A stretch of DNA of 64,000 nucleotides from Hymenobacter glacieicola (GCF_014640315.1 NZ_BMGS01000016.1:16704-80703); one strand, 5' to 3'; shown: positions 39,377 to 48,574, numbered from the stretch's first letter. Program-made: numbers and translations. Notes: generated by a model from the letters alone, not told the origin.

Positions 39377-39687
39377 TCGCAGGTTGTCCAGTATTCGAGT
39401 GAGAAATGCAGGGTGAGGTAATACAGGGTTTTCGTGTCCGGGTCAGCCTGCGCGTAGACGTGCAGTCCACCGGAGCTGCGGTAGCAAAATCCGGTTTCTA
39501 GCGCTGCCTGAGCGGCCCCTTGCAAGTACGTTCGTGCTGCCTGGCGCAACTCTACCACGTCGGGCACTGCGGCGGGCGTGGTGCGTGCCCACTTCCAGCC
39601 TATCAACTCCATGTGGCGCTGCACCTTATGGAAGTCGAAGGTGTCCATGATTTCGTCTATGTGCTCTTGGGTGGTGCGGCTGCTCAT
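39373..39687 (-). CDS. hypothetical protein
   Basis: 104 residues, helical with AARTYLQGAAQAALETGF. It overlaps the next gene as ATGA. In the same leftward cassette as a ribbon-helix-helix protein; a toxin-antitoxin-like pairing is possible but unproven. Confidence 0.5.
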   Translation of the reverse strand: MSSRTTQEHIDEIMDTFDFHKVQRHMELIGWKWARTTPAAVPDVVELRQAARTYLQGAAQAALETGFCYRSSGGLHVYAQADPDTKTLYYLTLHFSLEYWTTCE

Positions 39688-39688
39688 G

Positions 39689-39853
39689 CTATTGAATGTT
39701 TTCGTGTTTGAGGCCGATACGGATAAGCTCGCGTAGGGCGGCGGCGCGGGAGTCGAAGCTGGCGGCGTATCTTGATACGCGCTCCTGGTCGTAGGTGGAG
39801 AGAGTGGTTACCTCTCGATTGGGGTTTCTCGTGGGTTTCGTTTCGCTGGGCAT
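39689..39853 (-). CDS. small ribbon-helix-helix protein (54 aa)
   Basis: 54 residues. REVTTLSTYDQERVSRYA followed by ALRELIRIGLKHE is the strand-helix-helix pattern of CopG/Arc DNA-binding proteins. It is the promoter-proximal gene of a leftward cassette, 33 nt from a CGAAA-class promoter, so autorepression is plausible. It was shorter than the usual ORF cut-off. Confidence 0.6.
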   Translation of the reverse strand: MPSETKPTRNPNREVTTLSTYDQERVSRYAASFDSRAAALRELIRIGLKHENIQ

Positions 39854-39886
39854 TTCCTGTGCTGATTGAGGGCTGAATTAATGATG

Positions 39887-39906
39887 CAAAGTACGCATTT
39901 ATTTCG
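39887..39906 (-). promoter_or_regulatory. leftward promoter, CGAAA-N7-GTACTTTG
   Basis: CGAAA, 7 nt, GTACTTTG on the leftward strand, for the RHH cassette. It lies back to back with the scaffold gene start. Confidence 0.65.
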
Positions 39907-39950
39907 CTCTGTAGGTTTCTTCGCCCTAGGCAATCAACCAGCCCTACCGA

Positions 39951-41054
39951 ATGGACCCAAGTACGCACGAAGCTCTATATGGCACTGCCCCCGCCCCCGA
40001 AACGGTGCCGCAGCCTGCCGTAGCAGATGCTCAACCTCAATCGCAAGATCAACCCATTGTCCAGTCTGGCAATGATACCCCTGTATCCACTGCGGTAGTG
40101 GACCCGGCCGCCACCCCTTCCCCTGCTGCCGCTGCCACCCCCGCCACCCCGGATTACAACGCCTACCTGCAAGAGCAGTTCGGTGTAAGCGACCCTGCCG
40201 CTATCAAGGCCCAGCTTGCCGAAGTAGCCCGCGTAGCCGAGCTGGAAAAAAACCAGCGCACGCAGGCCGACCTCACGATTCAGCAGTGGCTCACGGAAAA
40301 GCCCGCCGAAGCCCTCGAATACTTCCGCTTACAGCAGACCGACTTCAACGCCGCCCCCGGAAAGGACGTGCTGCTGGAAGTGTTCCAGCGCAGCCCCGAA
40401 ATGGCGGGCCTCTCCGCCGACGTGGTGAAAACCATCTTCGAGGACGAGTACCAGCAGAAGTACGGCGTGCTGGACTTTGCCGACGACACCGACCCGGAAA
40501 CCCAGCAGAAGGTGCGCGTGGCCCAGGCCCGCCTCACTCAAGCCGAAACCGCCGCCCGCGCCCAGATGAACGGGGTGAAAGCCGCCGCGCAACTGCCCGT
40601 GCCGCAGGCTCCGACCCAGCCCTCCCAGGCCGACATTGACCGCATGGTAGTCGAGCACCAGCAGCGCCTCGACGCCTACCTCGCCACGGGCAAGGAAGTG
40701 TTCAAGGTGGGCGACCTGGACGTGGAGGTGCCGGTGACGAACCGCGAAGCCTTCATTGCCGCCGCCGACGACCCCATTGCCTTCATCAACAGCTTGATTC
40801 TTACCCCCGAGGGGCAGCCCAACTACGCGGGCATCAACCGCCTGCTCGTGCAGCTCACCCAGGACGTAAGCGGGGCCGCCTTGGCCGCCTACCAGGCCAA
40901 GCAGCCTGCCTCCGTGCCGGTGGCTACGCTCACCAACCCCCCGGCTCCGCAGGCCGCGCCCCCGGCTGCCGGTGACTGGATTGCCTCCATGCGCCAGGCC
41001 GTTGCCGAGCGCGGGAGCGTGAGCACCAACAACAGCTCTATTTACGGATACTAA
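39951..41054 (+). CDS. capsid scaffold-like protein
   Basis: 367 residues; Pro/Ala/Gln-rich N-terminal 65 residues, then long charged helices, and a C-terminal helix pair with an Ala/Pro linker. It directly precedes the major capsid gene. Low-complexity, helical proteins of this size in this position are usually scaffolds that shape the procapsid. No sequence family can be named. Confidence 0.65.
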   Translation: MDPSTHEALYGTAPAPETVPQPAVADAQPQSQDQPIVQSGNDTPVSTAVVDPAATPSPAAAATPATPDYNAYLQEQFGVSDPAAIKAQLAEVARVAELEKNQRTQADLTIQQWLTEKPAEALEYFRLQQTDFNAAPGKDVLLEVFQRSPEMAGLSADVVKTIFEDEYQQKYGVLDFADDTDPETQQKVRVAQARLTQAETAARAQMNGVKAAAQLPVPQAPTQPSQADIDRMVVEHQQRLDAYLATGKEVFKVGDLDVEVPVTNREAFIAAADDPIAFINSLILTPEGQPNYAGINRLLVQLTQDVSGAALAAYQAKQPASVPVATLTNPPAPQAAPPAAGDWIASMRQAVAERGSVSTNNSSIYGY

Positions 41055-41085
41055 CCACGTTTCTTTTCCCCACTTGTAGCCCTTC

Positions 41086-42507
41086 ATGGCAACCACCCTC
41101 ACCTATTCCCCCGCCTTTGCGTCGTCAGCGTACAGCATCGACCAAATCGGCACCCGCGTCCTGAACGCGGACGGCTTCCAGCTCGTGCGCGACATTCTGC
41201 CCACGGTGGACCCTGACTTTGACGACTACAAGTTCATTTCCTTCCTGGAAACGGGCAAGAACCGCGTGGTCAAAGCCCTTACCTTCAACCACTTCGAGAA
41301 AGGCCCGTTGCTGCGTGCCGTAACTCCCGGTGGCGTAATCGGCGTGGCTACGGCCGCCAGCGCAACGGTAACCCTGACGGCCAACTCGTTTACGGCCTCG
41401 GGTAGCGGCGACAAGACCAATCTCAAGCAGCGCGACATCGTTCACCTCTACGGCGACATTTTCGGCTTCGTGGCGGCGGTTTCGGGCTCGGGCACGACCA
41501 AGCAGTTTACCATCACCCGTCGGGCAGGCACCACGGAGGACGTTGGCGCTTCGCTGACCTACATGGTGAATAACGCGCTGCCAATGGCTATCATGTCGAA
41601 CGGTAACCGCGAGGGCTCGGGCATGACGCAGGAAGGCATCAACTCGAACTACACCCGCTACTCGGGCCAGTTCCAGACCATCAAATCCTACGGCGCTATC
41701 ACGGGCGACGCCGACGCCGTGCTCATGGAGTTCTCGGACTCGGCCGGTTCGCGCTACAAGCTGCCCCAGCAGACGGCCGACATGCTGAAAGTGCATAAGG
41801 CCATGCAGAACTTCGCCCTCAAGTATTCGCCCGACGGCGCATTCTCGGAGGTAGAAGCCGGTGACGTTCCCCTGACCGCCTCGCTGCGCTCCAAGCTGAA
41901 AGCCATCGGTAACAAGCTGCTCTACGATGGTACCACGGGCTTCACCCTGGCCGACCTGGACAAGCTGACCACCGGCATCAAGCGCAAGACCGGCAGCAAA
42001 GTAGTAGACGTATTCGTTGGCCCCACCATCCGGGGTGATTGGGAAAACCTGATTCGCGCCTTTACGGCTAACGGCGGCATCACGGCCGCTGGCACCCAGC
42101 AGGGCTTTAACGGGGTTCGCTACAACGACAACGTGCAGAGCAAGGGCGTAGACGCCGACCTGGAATGGTTCCAGTACAAAGGCATCAAGTACGTGCTGCA
42201 CGAGGAGCGTATCCACGAGGCGGTAAACGGCCTGAGCTGGCAGTCCTTCGAGCGCGAGGCGTATATCATGCCCGCTGGCAACATGAGCGTAACCAACGTT
42301 TCGACGCTGGTAGGCGCTAAGAGCATCGTTATTCCAGCCCTGACCCTGTGCTACAAAGTGCAGTCGGGCGGTCAGGACCGTCGCTTCCGCGAAATCAACC
42401 GGGGCATGGACGTAACGTTCAACGACGTGGACGAGAAAGGCTTGCAGACCCAGGAAGGCTTGCAGTTCGTGGGTGCTCGTGAGGGTTGGTTCATTTCCCC
42501 CGCCTAG
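41086..42507 (+). CDS. major capsid protein
   Basis: 473 residues, with the length expected of an HK97-fold capsid protein plus insertion. The beta-rich middle (TVTLTANSFTASGSG ... TKQFTITRRAG) and the C-terminal stretch (GGQDRRFREINRGMDV) fit a shell protein. It follows the scaffold-like gene, and the codon usage looks highly biased to GC-ending codons, as in strongly expressed genes. It ends in a strong terminator. Identity is inferred from order, size and composition. Confidence 0.75.
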   Translation: MATTLTYSPAFASSAYSIDQIGTRVLNADGFQLVRDILPTVDPDFDDYKFISFLETGKNRVVKALTFNHFEKGPLLRAVTPGGVIGVATAASATVTLTANSFTASGSGDKTNLKQRDIVHLYGDIFGFVAAVSGSGTTKQFTITRRAGTTEDVGASLTYMVNNALPMAIMSNGNREGSGMTQEGINSNYTRYSGQFQTIKSYGAITGDADAVLMEFSDSAGSRYKLPQQTADMLKVHKAMQNFALKYSPDGAFSEVEAGDVPLTASLRSKLKAIGNKLLYDGTTGFTLADLDKLTTGIKRKTGSKVVDVFVGPTIRGDWENLIRAFTANGGITAAGTQQGFNGVRYNDNVQSKGVDADLEWFQYKGIKYVLHEERIHEAVNGLSWQSFEREAYIMPAGNMSVTNVSTLVGAKSIVIPALTLCYKVQSGGQDRRFREINRGMDVTFNDVDEKGLQTQEGLQFVGAREGWFISPA

Positions 42508-42543
42508 TAGCTTGGTTGGTTGAATCGGGGTGCGCTACGCCCC

Positions 42544-42583
42544 AAAAAAAGCCCCGGTCAACTTGGCCGGGGCTTTGTGTTTT
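42544..42583 (+). terminator. rho-independent terminator
   Basis: AAAAAGCCCCGG and CCGGGGCTTTGTGTTTT arms, downstream of the capsid gene. Confidence 0.85.
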
Positions 42584-42596
42584 ACGAGTATGGCGC

Positions 42597-43181
42597 TTAC
42601 AAAAGGTTAAAAACAAACTTGTGCTTGGGGTAGGCTGGCGTTTGCTCATAACCCAAAGCAAGCATTTCAGACTTTGTTCTGTTGACAGTCGCCTTGGGGG
42701 CTATCTGCCGCCCAGTTGCGGGCTCAATCCATCTTCTGCGTGGCCGTGTCATGCCAGCGTATTGCCAATTAGTTGCCACATAGATTTTGCCCTTGTGGCC
42801 CTGAGATTCATCGGCATAAGTAACCAAGGATACAAAGCGAGCATCCCTCTTGATTAGTCGCATACTGCATCCAAGCAAAATGGTGGCCGCGTTCCTTGGC
42901 TCTCCTGGGGCAATTACTAGCCGAGACAATCCTACTACGCGCTTCCAGTCACTATTCACTGCCTTGCACGCTGCTTTTGTGGGTGGCAGCCACCATGCGA
43001 CTCCTACCAGCTTGTTATCAGCCACTCTATACAGACCGTGGAAATAACATCCTGTATTAGAACCGCCTTTTGCGTAGTGATGCTGCTCAACTAATACCCG
43101 AGCTTCCTTTGGTGGGGTATCTTGGATATAATAGTCGCTTTTTCGGGCACTGCGAGAGTGGTCATAATCATCTCTATTCAT
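42597..43181 (-). CDS. Mom-like DNA base modification protein (GNAT fold)
   Basis: 194 residues from the ATG at 43181; an upstream TTG lies inside the promoter. VLVEQHHYAKGGSNTGCYFHGLYR, then WWLPPTKAA, LSRLVIAP, LVTYADESQGHKGKIYVATN and RPRRRWIEPATG are the conserved blocks of the phage Mu Mom family. These modify adenine (methylcarbamoylation) and protect from many restriction enzymes. A GNAT acetyltransferase is the alternative. It is a leftward insertion beside the capsid gene. Confidence 0.7.
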   Translation of the reverse strand: MNRDDYDHSRSARKSDYYIQDTPPKEARVLVEQHHYAKGGSNTGCYFHGLYRVADNKLVGVAWWLPPTKAACKAVNSDWKRVVGLSRLVIAPGEPRNAATILLGCSMRLIKRDARFVSLVTYADESQGHKGKIYVATNWQYAGMTRPRRRWIEPATGRQIAPKATVNRTKSEMLALGYEQTPAYPKHKFVFNLL

Positions 43182-43186
43182 ATCTT

Positions 43187-43206
43187 GAAAGTACAAGAAA
43201 CTTTCG
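43187..43206 (-). promoter_or_regulatory. leftward promoter of Mom-like gene
   Basis: CGAAA-N7-GTACTTTCA on the leftward strand. The -7 box ends about 4 nt before the ATG at 43181, so the transcript is probably leaderless. Confidence 0.65.
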
Positions 43207-43237
43207 TTACCGCCAAACAGGCAAGGGAAAATATATG

Positions 43238-43244
43238 TACCTTG
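43238..43244 (+). promoter_or_regulatory. late-type promoter -7 box TACCTTG
   Basis: ATATATGTACCTTGTCC, exactly 36 bp downstream of TTTCGTTA at 43202, as in other divergent pairs. It serves the gene at 43274. Confidence 0.6.
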
Positions 43245-43273
43245 TCCCTTGACCCAACCTTCTTGCTCTCTAC

Positions 43274-44164
43274 ATGAACCGCGAAGATTACAACCGAATC
43301 AGCCCGAGCCTGCGCAACCGCATCCCCGCTTTCCCCAAGGGTAAGAGCGTGACCCTGCGCTCCCTCGATACGCCCCCGCCCGCCCGGCAGATTATCAATA
43401 CGTCGAACGACACGGAGTTGCGCCCGCAGACGGCCTCCCCCATGAGCATCAAGTCGTCGGCTATGATTCTCGACCCCGAAAACGGCGACGTGCAGATTGC
43501 GGGCCTCGGGGCCAACACGCTGCAAAACGGCGGCACGCCAATGGCCCGCTACGAGCCGACTATCCTGTACTTTGAATTTGACGAGACGGGCACTTGCCTG
43601 CTCGGAGAAAAGGACAAGCAGCTCTACGAAGTTGCCATGCTCCACCCCGCTAACAAAGACAACGTAGTGCCTGGTGCGCCCATGCCCGCCACCGGCTACC
43701 GCTTCGAGGTAGTGGACATTGAGAAAGCCGCTGACGACGACGTGGCCCTGCTGGAAAAAGCCCTGGCCGTGAAAATGGAAGTAGGCCAGCTCTCCTCGGC
43801 CGTGCTGCGCGAAACCGCCCAGCGCATCGGCGGTATCGACTCTACGGGCACGGACGCGCAGATCAAGAAGGCGCTCTACGCCCTCTGCGACGCCAACCCC
43901 GAGAACGTGCGACGCCACATGAGCGACCATGTAACGCAGAACACCGCCCTGGTGAAAGAAGCCAAGGAGGCGGGCGCTATCCGCTTCGTGGACGAAAAGC
44001 AGGCGTGGGAGTTCGTGGCTACCGCTGGCCTGATTTACGCCTCCGGCACGGAAGACCCGCTGCTCTCCCTGGTGGACTATCTCTCCACCCCGCTCGGCAG
44101 CAAGCAGCGCACCGCCATCCAGACCGCCCTCGACGCGGCCAAGAAATCCACTAAGCGCCGCTAG
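43274..44164 (+). CDS. virion-region structural protein
   Basis: 296 residues. The first 60 residues are extended and basic. A beta-rich middle (EPTILYFEFDETGTC) and a helical C-terminal half follow, with an Ala/Lys-rich end. It lies between the capsid and connector-type genes and begins at a late promoter, so a head or neck protein is likely. No family recognised. Confidence 0.55.
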   Translation: MNREDYNRISPSLRNRIPAFPKGKSVTLRSLDTPPPARQIINTSNDTELRPQTASPMSIKSSAMILDPENGDVQIAGLGANTLQNGGTPMARYEPTILYFEFDETGTCLLGEKDKQLYEVAMLHPANKDNVVPGAPMPATGYRFEVVDIEKAADDDVALLEKALAVKMEVGQLSSAVLRETAQRIGGIDSTGTDAQIKKALYALCDANPENVRRHMSDHVTQNTALVKEAKEAGAIRFVDEKQAWEFVATAGLIYASGTEDPLLSLVDYLSTPLGSKQRTAIQTALDAAKKSTKRR

Positions 44165-44165
44165 T

Positions 44166-44399
44166 ATGCACAACCTGAAAAGTGTGTTACAGGCGCTGCT
44201 AAACGAGCCTGTTAGAGAGTGTTCTAGGGGTATGGGTCCAGGCCCAGCCACGGAACACGGAGTTAGTATTGGCGATGGCGGCAAGGCAAAGTGCTTCGCC
44301 ACGGTATCTGCTCAGGAGCGTTACCAGAAGCTGCCTGCCTTGTCCGTGAAGGCTGCCGTGGAGTACATCGCCCGCGAAATGGATATCGACCTTGGCTAA
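44166..44399 (+). CDS. small hypothetical protein
   Basis: 77 residues, no motif recognised. It starts 1 base after the upstream stop and overlaps the next gene's TTG start by 8 bases. Confidence 0.5.
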   Translation: MHNLKSVLQALLNEPVRECSRGMGPGPATEHGVSIGDGGKAKCFATVSAQERYQKLPALSVKAAVEYIAREMDIDLG

Positions 44400-45099
44400 A
44401 CGCATCTTCTCCATCGTCTCCGTTATCCGCACCTTGCTCGATGAGCAGGGTGCGTATGCGAGCACGCCCCGTATTGCCGAAATGCTGGGGATGGCCTCCA
44501 AGCAGTTGCAGACGCACTACCTCGGCGGCACGGGCCTCTGGCGACCACGCCCCGGCGTAGACCTGAACACGGAATGCCGCCTTGCCCTGGCCCCCTTCCT
44601 GCGCGACCTGTTCTATGAAAAGGAGCAGGCGGGGGTCACGGAGCCGACGAACCTGCTGGAAGCCACGGGCGACTTCAACCTGCCCCTGCGCTTTCGCTAC
44701 TCCACCTCGGCCGAAGTCGAGGGCGCGGTAGCCCCGGTGGAGTGGCTGGATGAGCACGCCAAGACCCACCGGCTGAACTGCCCCATCAAAGGCCCGACGC
44801 CCGACCGGCCGCTGATTTCCCAGCGTACCGCCGTGGCCGGGTTGCGCCGCTGCCGCCTCCACCCCGCTTCCTGCCCCAATCTCACGCTCCAATACTACGA
44901 GCTGGTGCCCGAGCCGGTGTACGCCGAATCCTACGCCTCGGGCAACCCCGAGTACGACGACGCGGCCAGCGTGGACACCGGCTGGGGCGAGGAGCACGAA
45001 CCCGAACTGATTACCCGCACCCTGCGCCTGCTGGGCGTTTCCCTGCGCGACGGCATGATGCAGCAAGCCGCCAACCTCCTCACCCAAGAGAACAACTAA
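44392..45099 (+). CDS. head-tail connection candidate protein, TTG start
   Basis: 235 residues from a TTG overlapping the previous stop. The N-terminal 45 residues are helical, with a possible helix-turn-helix (STPRIAEMLGMASKQLQTHY). The end is acidic. The stop overlaps the next ATG (TAATG). It lies among neck genes, but no motif proves the role. Confidence 0.5.
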   Translation: MAKRIFSIVSVIRTLLDEQGAYASTPRIAEMLGMASKQLQTHYLGGTGLWRPRPGVDLNTECRLALAPFLRDLFYEKEQAGVTEPTNLLEATGDFNLPLRFRYSTSAEVEGAVAPVEWLDEHAKTHRLNCPIKGPTPDRPLISQRTAVAGLRRCRLHPASCPNLTLQYYELVPEPVYAESYASGNPEYDDAASVDTGWGEEHEPELITRTLRLLGVSLRDGMMQQAANLLTQENN

Positions 45100-45299
45100 T
45101 GGAGCTTATGCAAGATATTTCGCAAGTAAAGCCAGTTGCCATTGTGCTATTTGATGGACAGGAGCACAAGTTGTTCCTGCAAGCACCGCACTCAGGAGAG
45201 CCCTGTGAAATGCTTATTGGCCCTACCGGAGTACACAACCTTGCGAAAGGAAGTGCCAGAGAGCTATTAGAAGGTTCGCTCGTTCAGCTTATTGCTTAA
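45099..45299 (+). CDS. small hypothetical protein
   Basis: 66 residues, beta-rich (VAIVLFDGQEHKLFLQAP), coupled to both neighbours by TAATG overlaps. Function unknown. Confidence 0.55.
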   Translation: MELMQDISQVKPVAIVLFDGQEHKLFLQAPHSGEPCEMLIGPTGVHNLAKGSARELLEGSLVQLIA

Positions 45300-46057
45300 T
45301 GGCAGCTTCCTTCCCCTTTATTTCCCAGCCTGCTACCGAGGACTTGGACGTTGCCGCTCGGGAGGTATTCCTGATGGCGGGTGGCGGGCAGCCCACGGCT
45401 GACCTAAACGTGGACGAACGGGAGTGTCGCCTCGCGGTGGAGCACTTCTATCAGCAGCGCGTGCAGGCCGCTGACCAGTACAACAAGGACCGGCTGCAAA
45501 AGGATTTCTCCGAGCGCCTAGCCCTGGACAAGCAGCGGTACTTCGACCTGCTCAACGCCCGCCAGCTCGACGGCACGAACGCCGCCTACCTGTTCTACTT
45601 CCAGAAGCCCGTGCTGCTGGACGCGGCCAGTGAGCAATACTACTGCGAGCTGCCCGAGGAGTTTGTCAAGCAGGAACAGTACGACCTACTGCCTGGCGAG
45701 GAACTGGTCAGCGTGTGCGAACACGTCAAGCAAGACCTGCGCCGCAAGCAGAAGGGCCGCTTGTTCGGCACCAAGGCCCAGGCCGAGCAATTTGTGAGCC
45801 TCTACCCCATCGCGCCCGACTTCGGCTACTACCGGGCCGGAAACCGCGTGTGGCTCACCCAGGACGACTACGCCGGGGAGTTCCCCGCCTCGGCCCTGCA
45901 ACTCGGCTGCGTGATTCGCCCCGAGCGGGACAAGCTGCCGGAACCGGGGCTTATGACCGCCCTGGACCTAGCCGACATTGTAAACAAAGCCTACGCCATG
46001 ATTATGCAGCGCGGGCAGCCGGACAAACGCAACGACAGCAATAGCACAACCAAGTAA
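45299..46057 (+). CDS. virion-region hypothetical protein
   Basis: 252 residues with a helical, charged middle (FYQQRVQAADQYNKDRLQKDF) and a mixed C-terminal domain. It overlaps the next start as TAATG. Likely a neck or tail component by position. Confidence 0.5.
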   Translation: MAASFPFISQPATEDLDVAAREVFLMAGGGQPTADLNVDERECRLAVEHFYQQRVQAADQYNKDRLQKDFSERLALDKQRYFDLLNARQLDGTNAAYLFYFQKPVLLDAASEQYYCELPEEFVKQEQYDLLPGEELVSVCEHVKQDLRRKQKGRLFGTKAQAEQFVSLYPIAPDFGYYRAGNRVWLTQDDYAGEFPASALQLGCVIRPERDKLPEPGLMTALDLADIVNKAYAMIMQRGQPDKRNDSNSTTK

Positions 46058-46542
46058 TGACAGAATTAACGCAACTCTACACCATTGCGGAACACGGGCG
46101 GGGCGACTGCTGGCGTACCGCTTTTGCCTGTGTGCTCGACAAGCAACGCCCCGAAGAAGTACCCGATTTCGTGTATAACGCGGATGGAACCCCTAATGAC
46201 AACTACTTCCCCGATACCGTAAACTGGCTTTGGGAGCAGGGTTATGAATTGCAGTCTGTGGGATTAGGCCAGCGCCCGGCAGGGTATGAAATGGCTGCCG
46301 AAACAGCCGAGCGGCTTAAGACTGAATCCTACGTTGTTACCGGCCGCTCACCTCGCAAGTACCCTGATGGTCGCCCTATCTACCATGCTTGTGTCCGTCG
46401 GGGCGACGGAACTATCTATGACCCGCACCCTGAGAAGAATGGACTTGATGGCAACCCAGATTCTGCTTGGCTTCTAAACCCTAGAAGCATCGAAACATAT
46501 TGTCAATGCTCGGCGCGGAGCGAAAACGAATGCGTCTGCTAA
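46057..46542 (+). CDS. papain-like cysteine peptidase candidate
   Basis: 161 residues. GRGDCWRTAFACVLD places a cysteine (Cys18) at the start of a helix, followed later by IYHACVRRGDGT and YDPHPEKN, giving the Cys, His and Asp order of papain-like folds. Similar phage proteins carry 'GDCFRACIASLL' and 'HDPHP' signatures. It could process virion proteins or act on host proteins. The four C-terminal cysteines are unusual. Activity inferred. Confidence 0.55.
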   Translation: MTELTQLYTIAEHGRGDCWRTAFACVLDKQRPEEVPDFVYNADGTPNDNYFPDTVNWLWEQGYELQSVGLGQRPAGYEMAAETAERLKTESYVVTGRSPRKYPDGRPIYHACVRRGDGTIYDPHPEKNGLDGNPDSAWLLNPRSIETYCQCSARSENECVC

Positions 46543-47292
46543 ATGCCTAACCACTCTACCCTGCGCGAACTGGTTGACACCGTGGCGCTCAAAATCGACG
46601 CTGAGCGCCCGGAGCGGTATTTCACCCGCCTCTGGCCCTTTGCCGTGAGTGGCCTGCAAGAGTTGGGCTTCTCCGGCGCGGGCGGGCACTCGCTCAAAAC
46701 CATCCTGCTTGATGTAGGCGTGGACCGCGTAGCTACCCTGCCCGACGACTACCTGGAATGGGTGGCCGTGGGCCAGGGGTTTAGCGACGCGGCCGGTACG
46801 CGGCGGGTGCGCAACCTTGCCTACGGTCCTTCGCTGAACTTGCACGCGGGCTACGAGCCCTTCCTCGACCCTGCCCCGCTGGATGCGCCCGTGGATACCG
46901 CGTGGCCTGCCTACCAGTACTTCGGCTGGGACGGCGCGAGCCTGTGCGGCTACGGCTACGGGGAGTACCGCGAGGAGTTCCGCATCGACCCCAAAGACCG
47001 GGTACTGCGCGTAAGCTCGCTGATTGACGCGGCTGACCCGCTGGTATTTCAGTACCTATCCAGCGACTCCACTCCAACGGCAGGTACACCCCTCCACCCC
47101 TTCCTGCACCGCCCCCTGGAATGCTACATTCTTTCGGAATGGTGGAGTCACAAGCAGAACTGGACCGCCTCCGCGCAGTGGATGAAAAAATACCTCGGTG
47201 CCAAGACCAGTATGCAGAAGCGCTTCGACCCGTCCACGAGGGAAGGCATCCAGGAAGCCATTAGTAGCGCGTACAGCCTGAGTGTGAAATAG
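46543..47292 (+). CDS. tail stub / neck protein (P22 gp4-like)
   Basis: 249 residues. The N-terminal helices (TLRELVDTVALKIDAERPER) and the later VATLPDDYLEWVAVG pattern resemble the tail-stub or head-completion proteins of podoviruses (P22 gp4, T7 gp11 type), which bind below the portal. It is the last gene of the unit and is followed by a terminator. Family placement is by pattern only. Confidence 0.5.
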   Translation: MPNHSTLRELVDTVALKIDAERPERYFTRLWPFAVSGLQELGFSGAGGHSLKTILLDVGVDRVATLPDDYLEWVAVGQGFSDAAGTRRVRNLAYGPSLNLHAGYEPFLDPAPLDAPVDTAWPAYQYFGWDGASLCGYGYGEYREEFRIDPKDRVLRVSSLIDAADPLVFQYLSSDSTPTAGTPLHPFLHRPLECYILSEWWSHKQNWTASAQWMKKYLGAKTSMQKRFDPSTREGIQEAISSAYSLSVK

Positions 47293-47297
47293 AAAAG

Positions 47298-47325
47298 CCC
47301 CGGTTAGCGCCGGGGCTTTTGCTTT
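47298..47325 (+). terminator. rho-independent terminator
   Basis: AAAAGCCCCGG and CCGGGGCTTTTGCTT arms between the converging genes at 47292 and 47324. Confidence 0.85.
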
Positions 47326-47800
47326 ACCTCCCAACAAAGCGTTTGATTAGTTTGATGTTGGACACCGCCACTTTATCGGTAGTGTATTGAGGTATAACCC
47401 TATCAAGCCAGTCGGGATAAAGTTCAAGCAGCTTGAAATCAAATACCCGCTCCCAACTAGCCTCCATATCCACCGGCTCATTATCATACAGTTGTAAGTG
47501 CCATCCATTAAGTACGTAATGCCAAGCGTTGTAATCTGATGCAAGCACCCGTGCTTCGTTCACCTCTAATCGCAAAAGCACTAGGCCCCCTGTCCCGAAT
47601 CCTCGCTGTCGCAAGTCCGGTCGCTCTCCCCACGCCCACACAGGGTAGAAGTCTTCGGAAATTCCCAGCCGTGTTTTCATTTGCTGCACCATCCAATCGT
47701 AAGAGTCTTTTTGCAAAAGATAGCCCACGTTACCAGTCAGGTAGCCTACCTCCTGCGCCTTTTCCCACGCGAGATAATCCTGTACAGTCCACAGTATCAT
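47324..47800 (-). CDS. DUF3841 domain protein
   Basis: 158 residues. The start MILWTVQDYLAWEKA, the pair YDWMVQQMKTRLG and FYPVWAWGERPDLR correspond to DUF3841 proteins of phages and bacteria. The function of this family is unknown. Base composition is clearly lower in G+C than the structural genes, as is that of its left-pointing neighbour, indicating a foreign cassette. Confidence 0.7.
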   Translation of the reverse strand: MILWTVQDYLAWEKAQEVGYLTGNVGYLLQKDSYDWMVQQMKTRLGISEDFYPVWAWGERPDLRQRGFGTGGLVLLRLEVNEARVLASDYNAWHYVLNGWHLQLYDNEPVDMEASWERVFDFKLLELYPDWLDRVIPQYTTDKVAVSNIKLIKRFVGR

Positions 47801-47818
47801 TTTCGAGGCTTTTTGTTA

Positions 47819-48574
47819 CTATGATTTTGGCTTCCTAACATAACCGTGTTTTTGAAATGGTTGAATCCAGATAAGCTTTATTTCACTGTTCTTTTCGCCG
47901 TGGCGCTGCGCTCGGAAGTGCCCTGATACACCAAAGCCCTCAGTGCGAATAATATACTTATTCCAAGTGCTATCAACAAGTGTAACATCACAGTCGCCAT
48001 CGTTGGTGTATCCAATGGGACGCGCACTACTTTTCTTACCCGCCTTTACAACCAACAGTTCTGGCTCGGTCAACTCCAAGAACAAAATCATTTGTATCGC
48101 CAAGGTTATGCGTGATATACAACCTTCGGTGCGAGTCTTTAATTGTGGGCCTAATTCGGATGAAAGATCAACCCATGAAAAATTTGTCTCAAAATCAGAC
48201 CCATCAACCCTCTTAACTGCATTGACAACCAATTGATTATCAATAATATCATATCTCAAGGAAAGGTCTTTGCCAAAAAGCAGATTGACGGACTTGCGGT
48301 GAAGCTGCTGCACAATAGATAGATCAAACTTGTCGGATACGGATATTTTCAATATCACCTCAAGCGCCCGATTTAAGATCAAATAGCTTTTGGCCCTTCT
48401 TGAAAAAAGGGAGTCGAACATCTTCTCATCCCGTAGGGTTTCTCTTGCACTGTCCTCGGTTTTAATGTCTCCCCTAAGTTCCGGCCAAGCATCTGATAAA
48501 GCTCCCTTTAAATGCTCAAGCGCAGCCGGTGAGTTCATTATCAAGCCTATATAGTCGTTGGTTTTCAGCTTCAT
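47819..48574 (-). CDS. hypothetical protein with GHFR...IWIxPFxKxGY ending
   Basis: 251 residues. Most of the protein is unassigned, but the C-terminal part (VSGHFRAQRHG, then KLIWIQPFQKHGY) follows a pattern common in phage and mobile-element proteins. Its DNA is much AT-richer than the adjacent capsid genes. It stops 19 bases before the DUF3841 gene. Confidence 0.55.
   Translation of the reverse strand: MKLKTNDYIGLIMNSPAALEHLKGALSDAWPELRGDIKTEDSARETLRDEKMFDSLFSRRAKSYLILNRALEVILKISVSDKFDLSIVQQLHRKSVNLLFGKDLSLRYDIIDNQLVVNAVKRVDGSDFETNFSWVDLSSELGPQLKTRTEGCISRITLAIQMILFLELTEPELLVVKAGKKSSARPIGYTNDGDCDVTLVDSTWNKYIIRTEGFGVSGHFRAQRHGEKNSEIKLIWIQPFQKHGYVRKPKS

Noticed and set aside
41125..42216. 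363-residue leftward open frame
   Set aside because: Antisense to the capsid gene; arises from codon bias.
43178..44302. 374-residue leftward open frame
   Set aside because: Antisense shadow of the structural gene at 43274-44164 with no plausible start signal.
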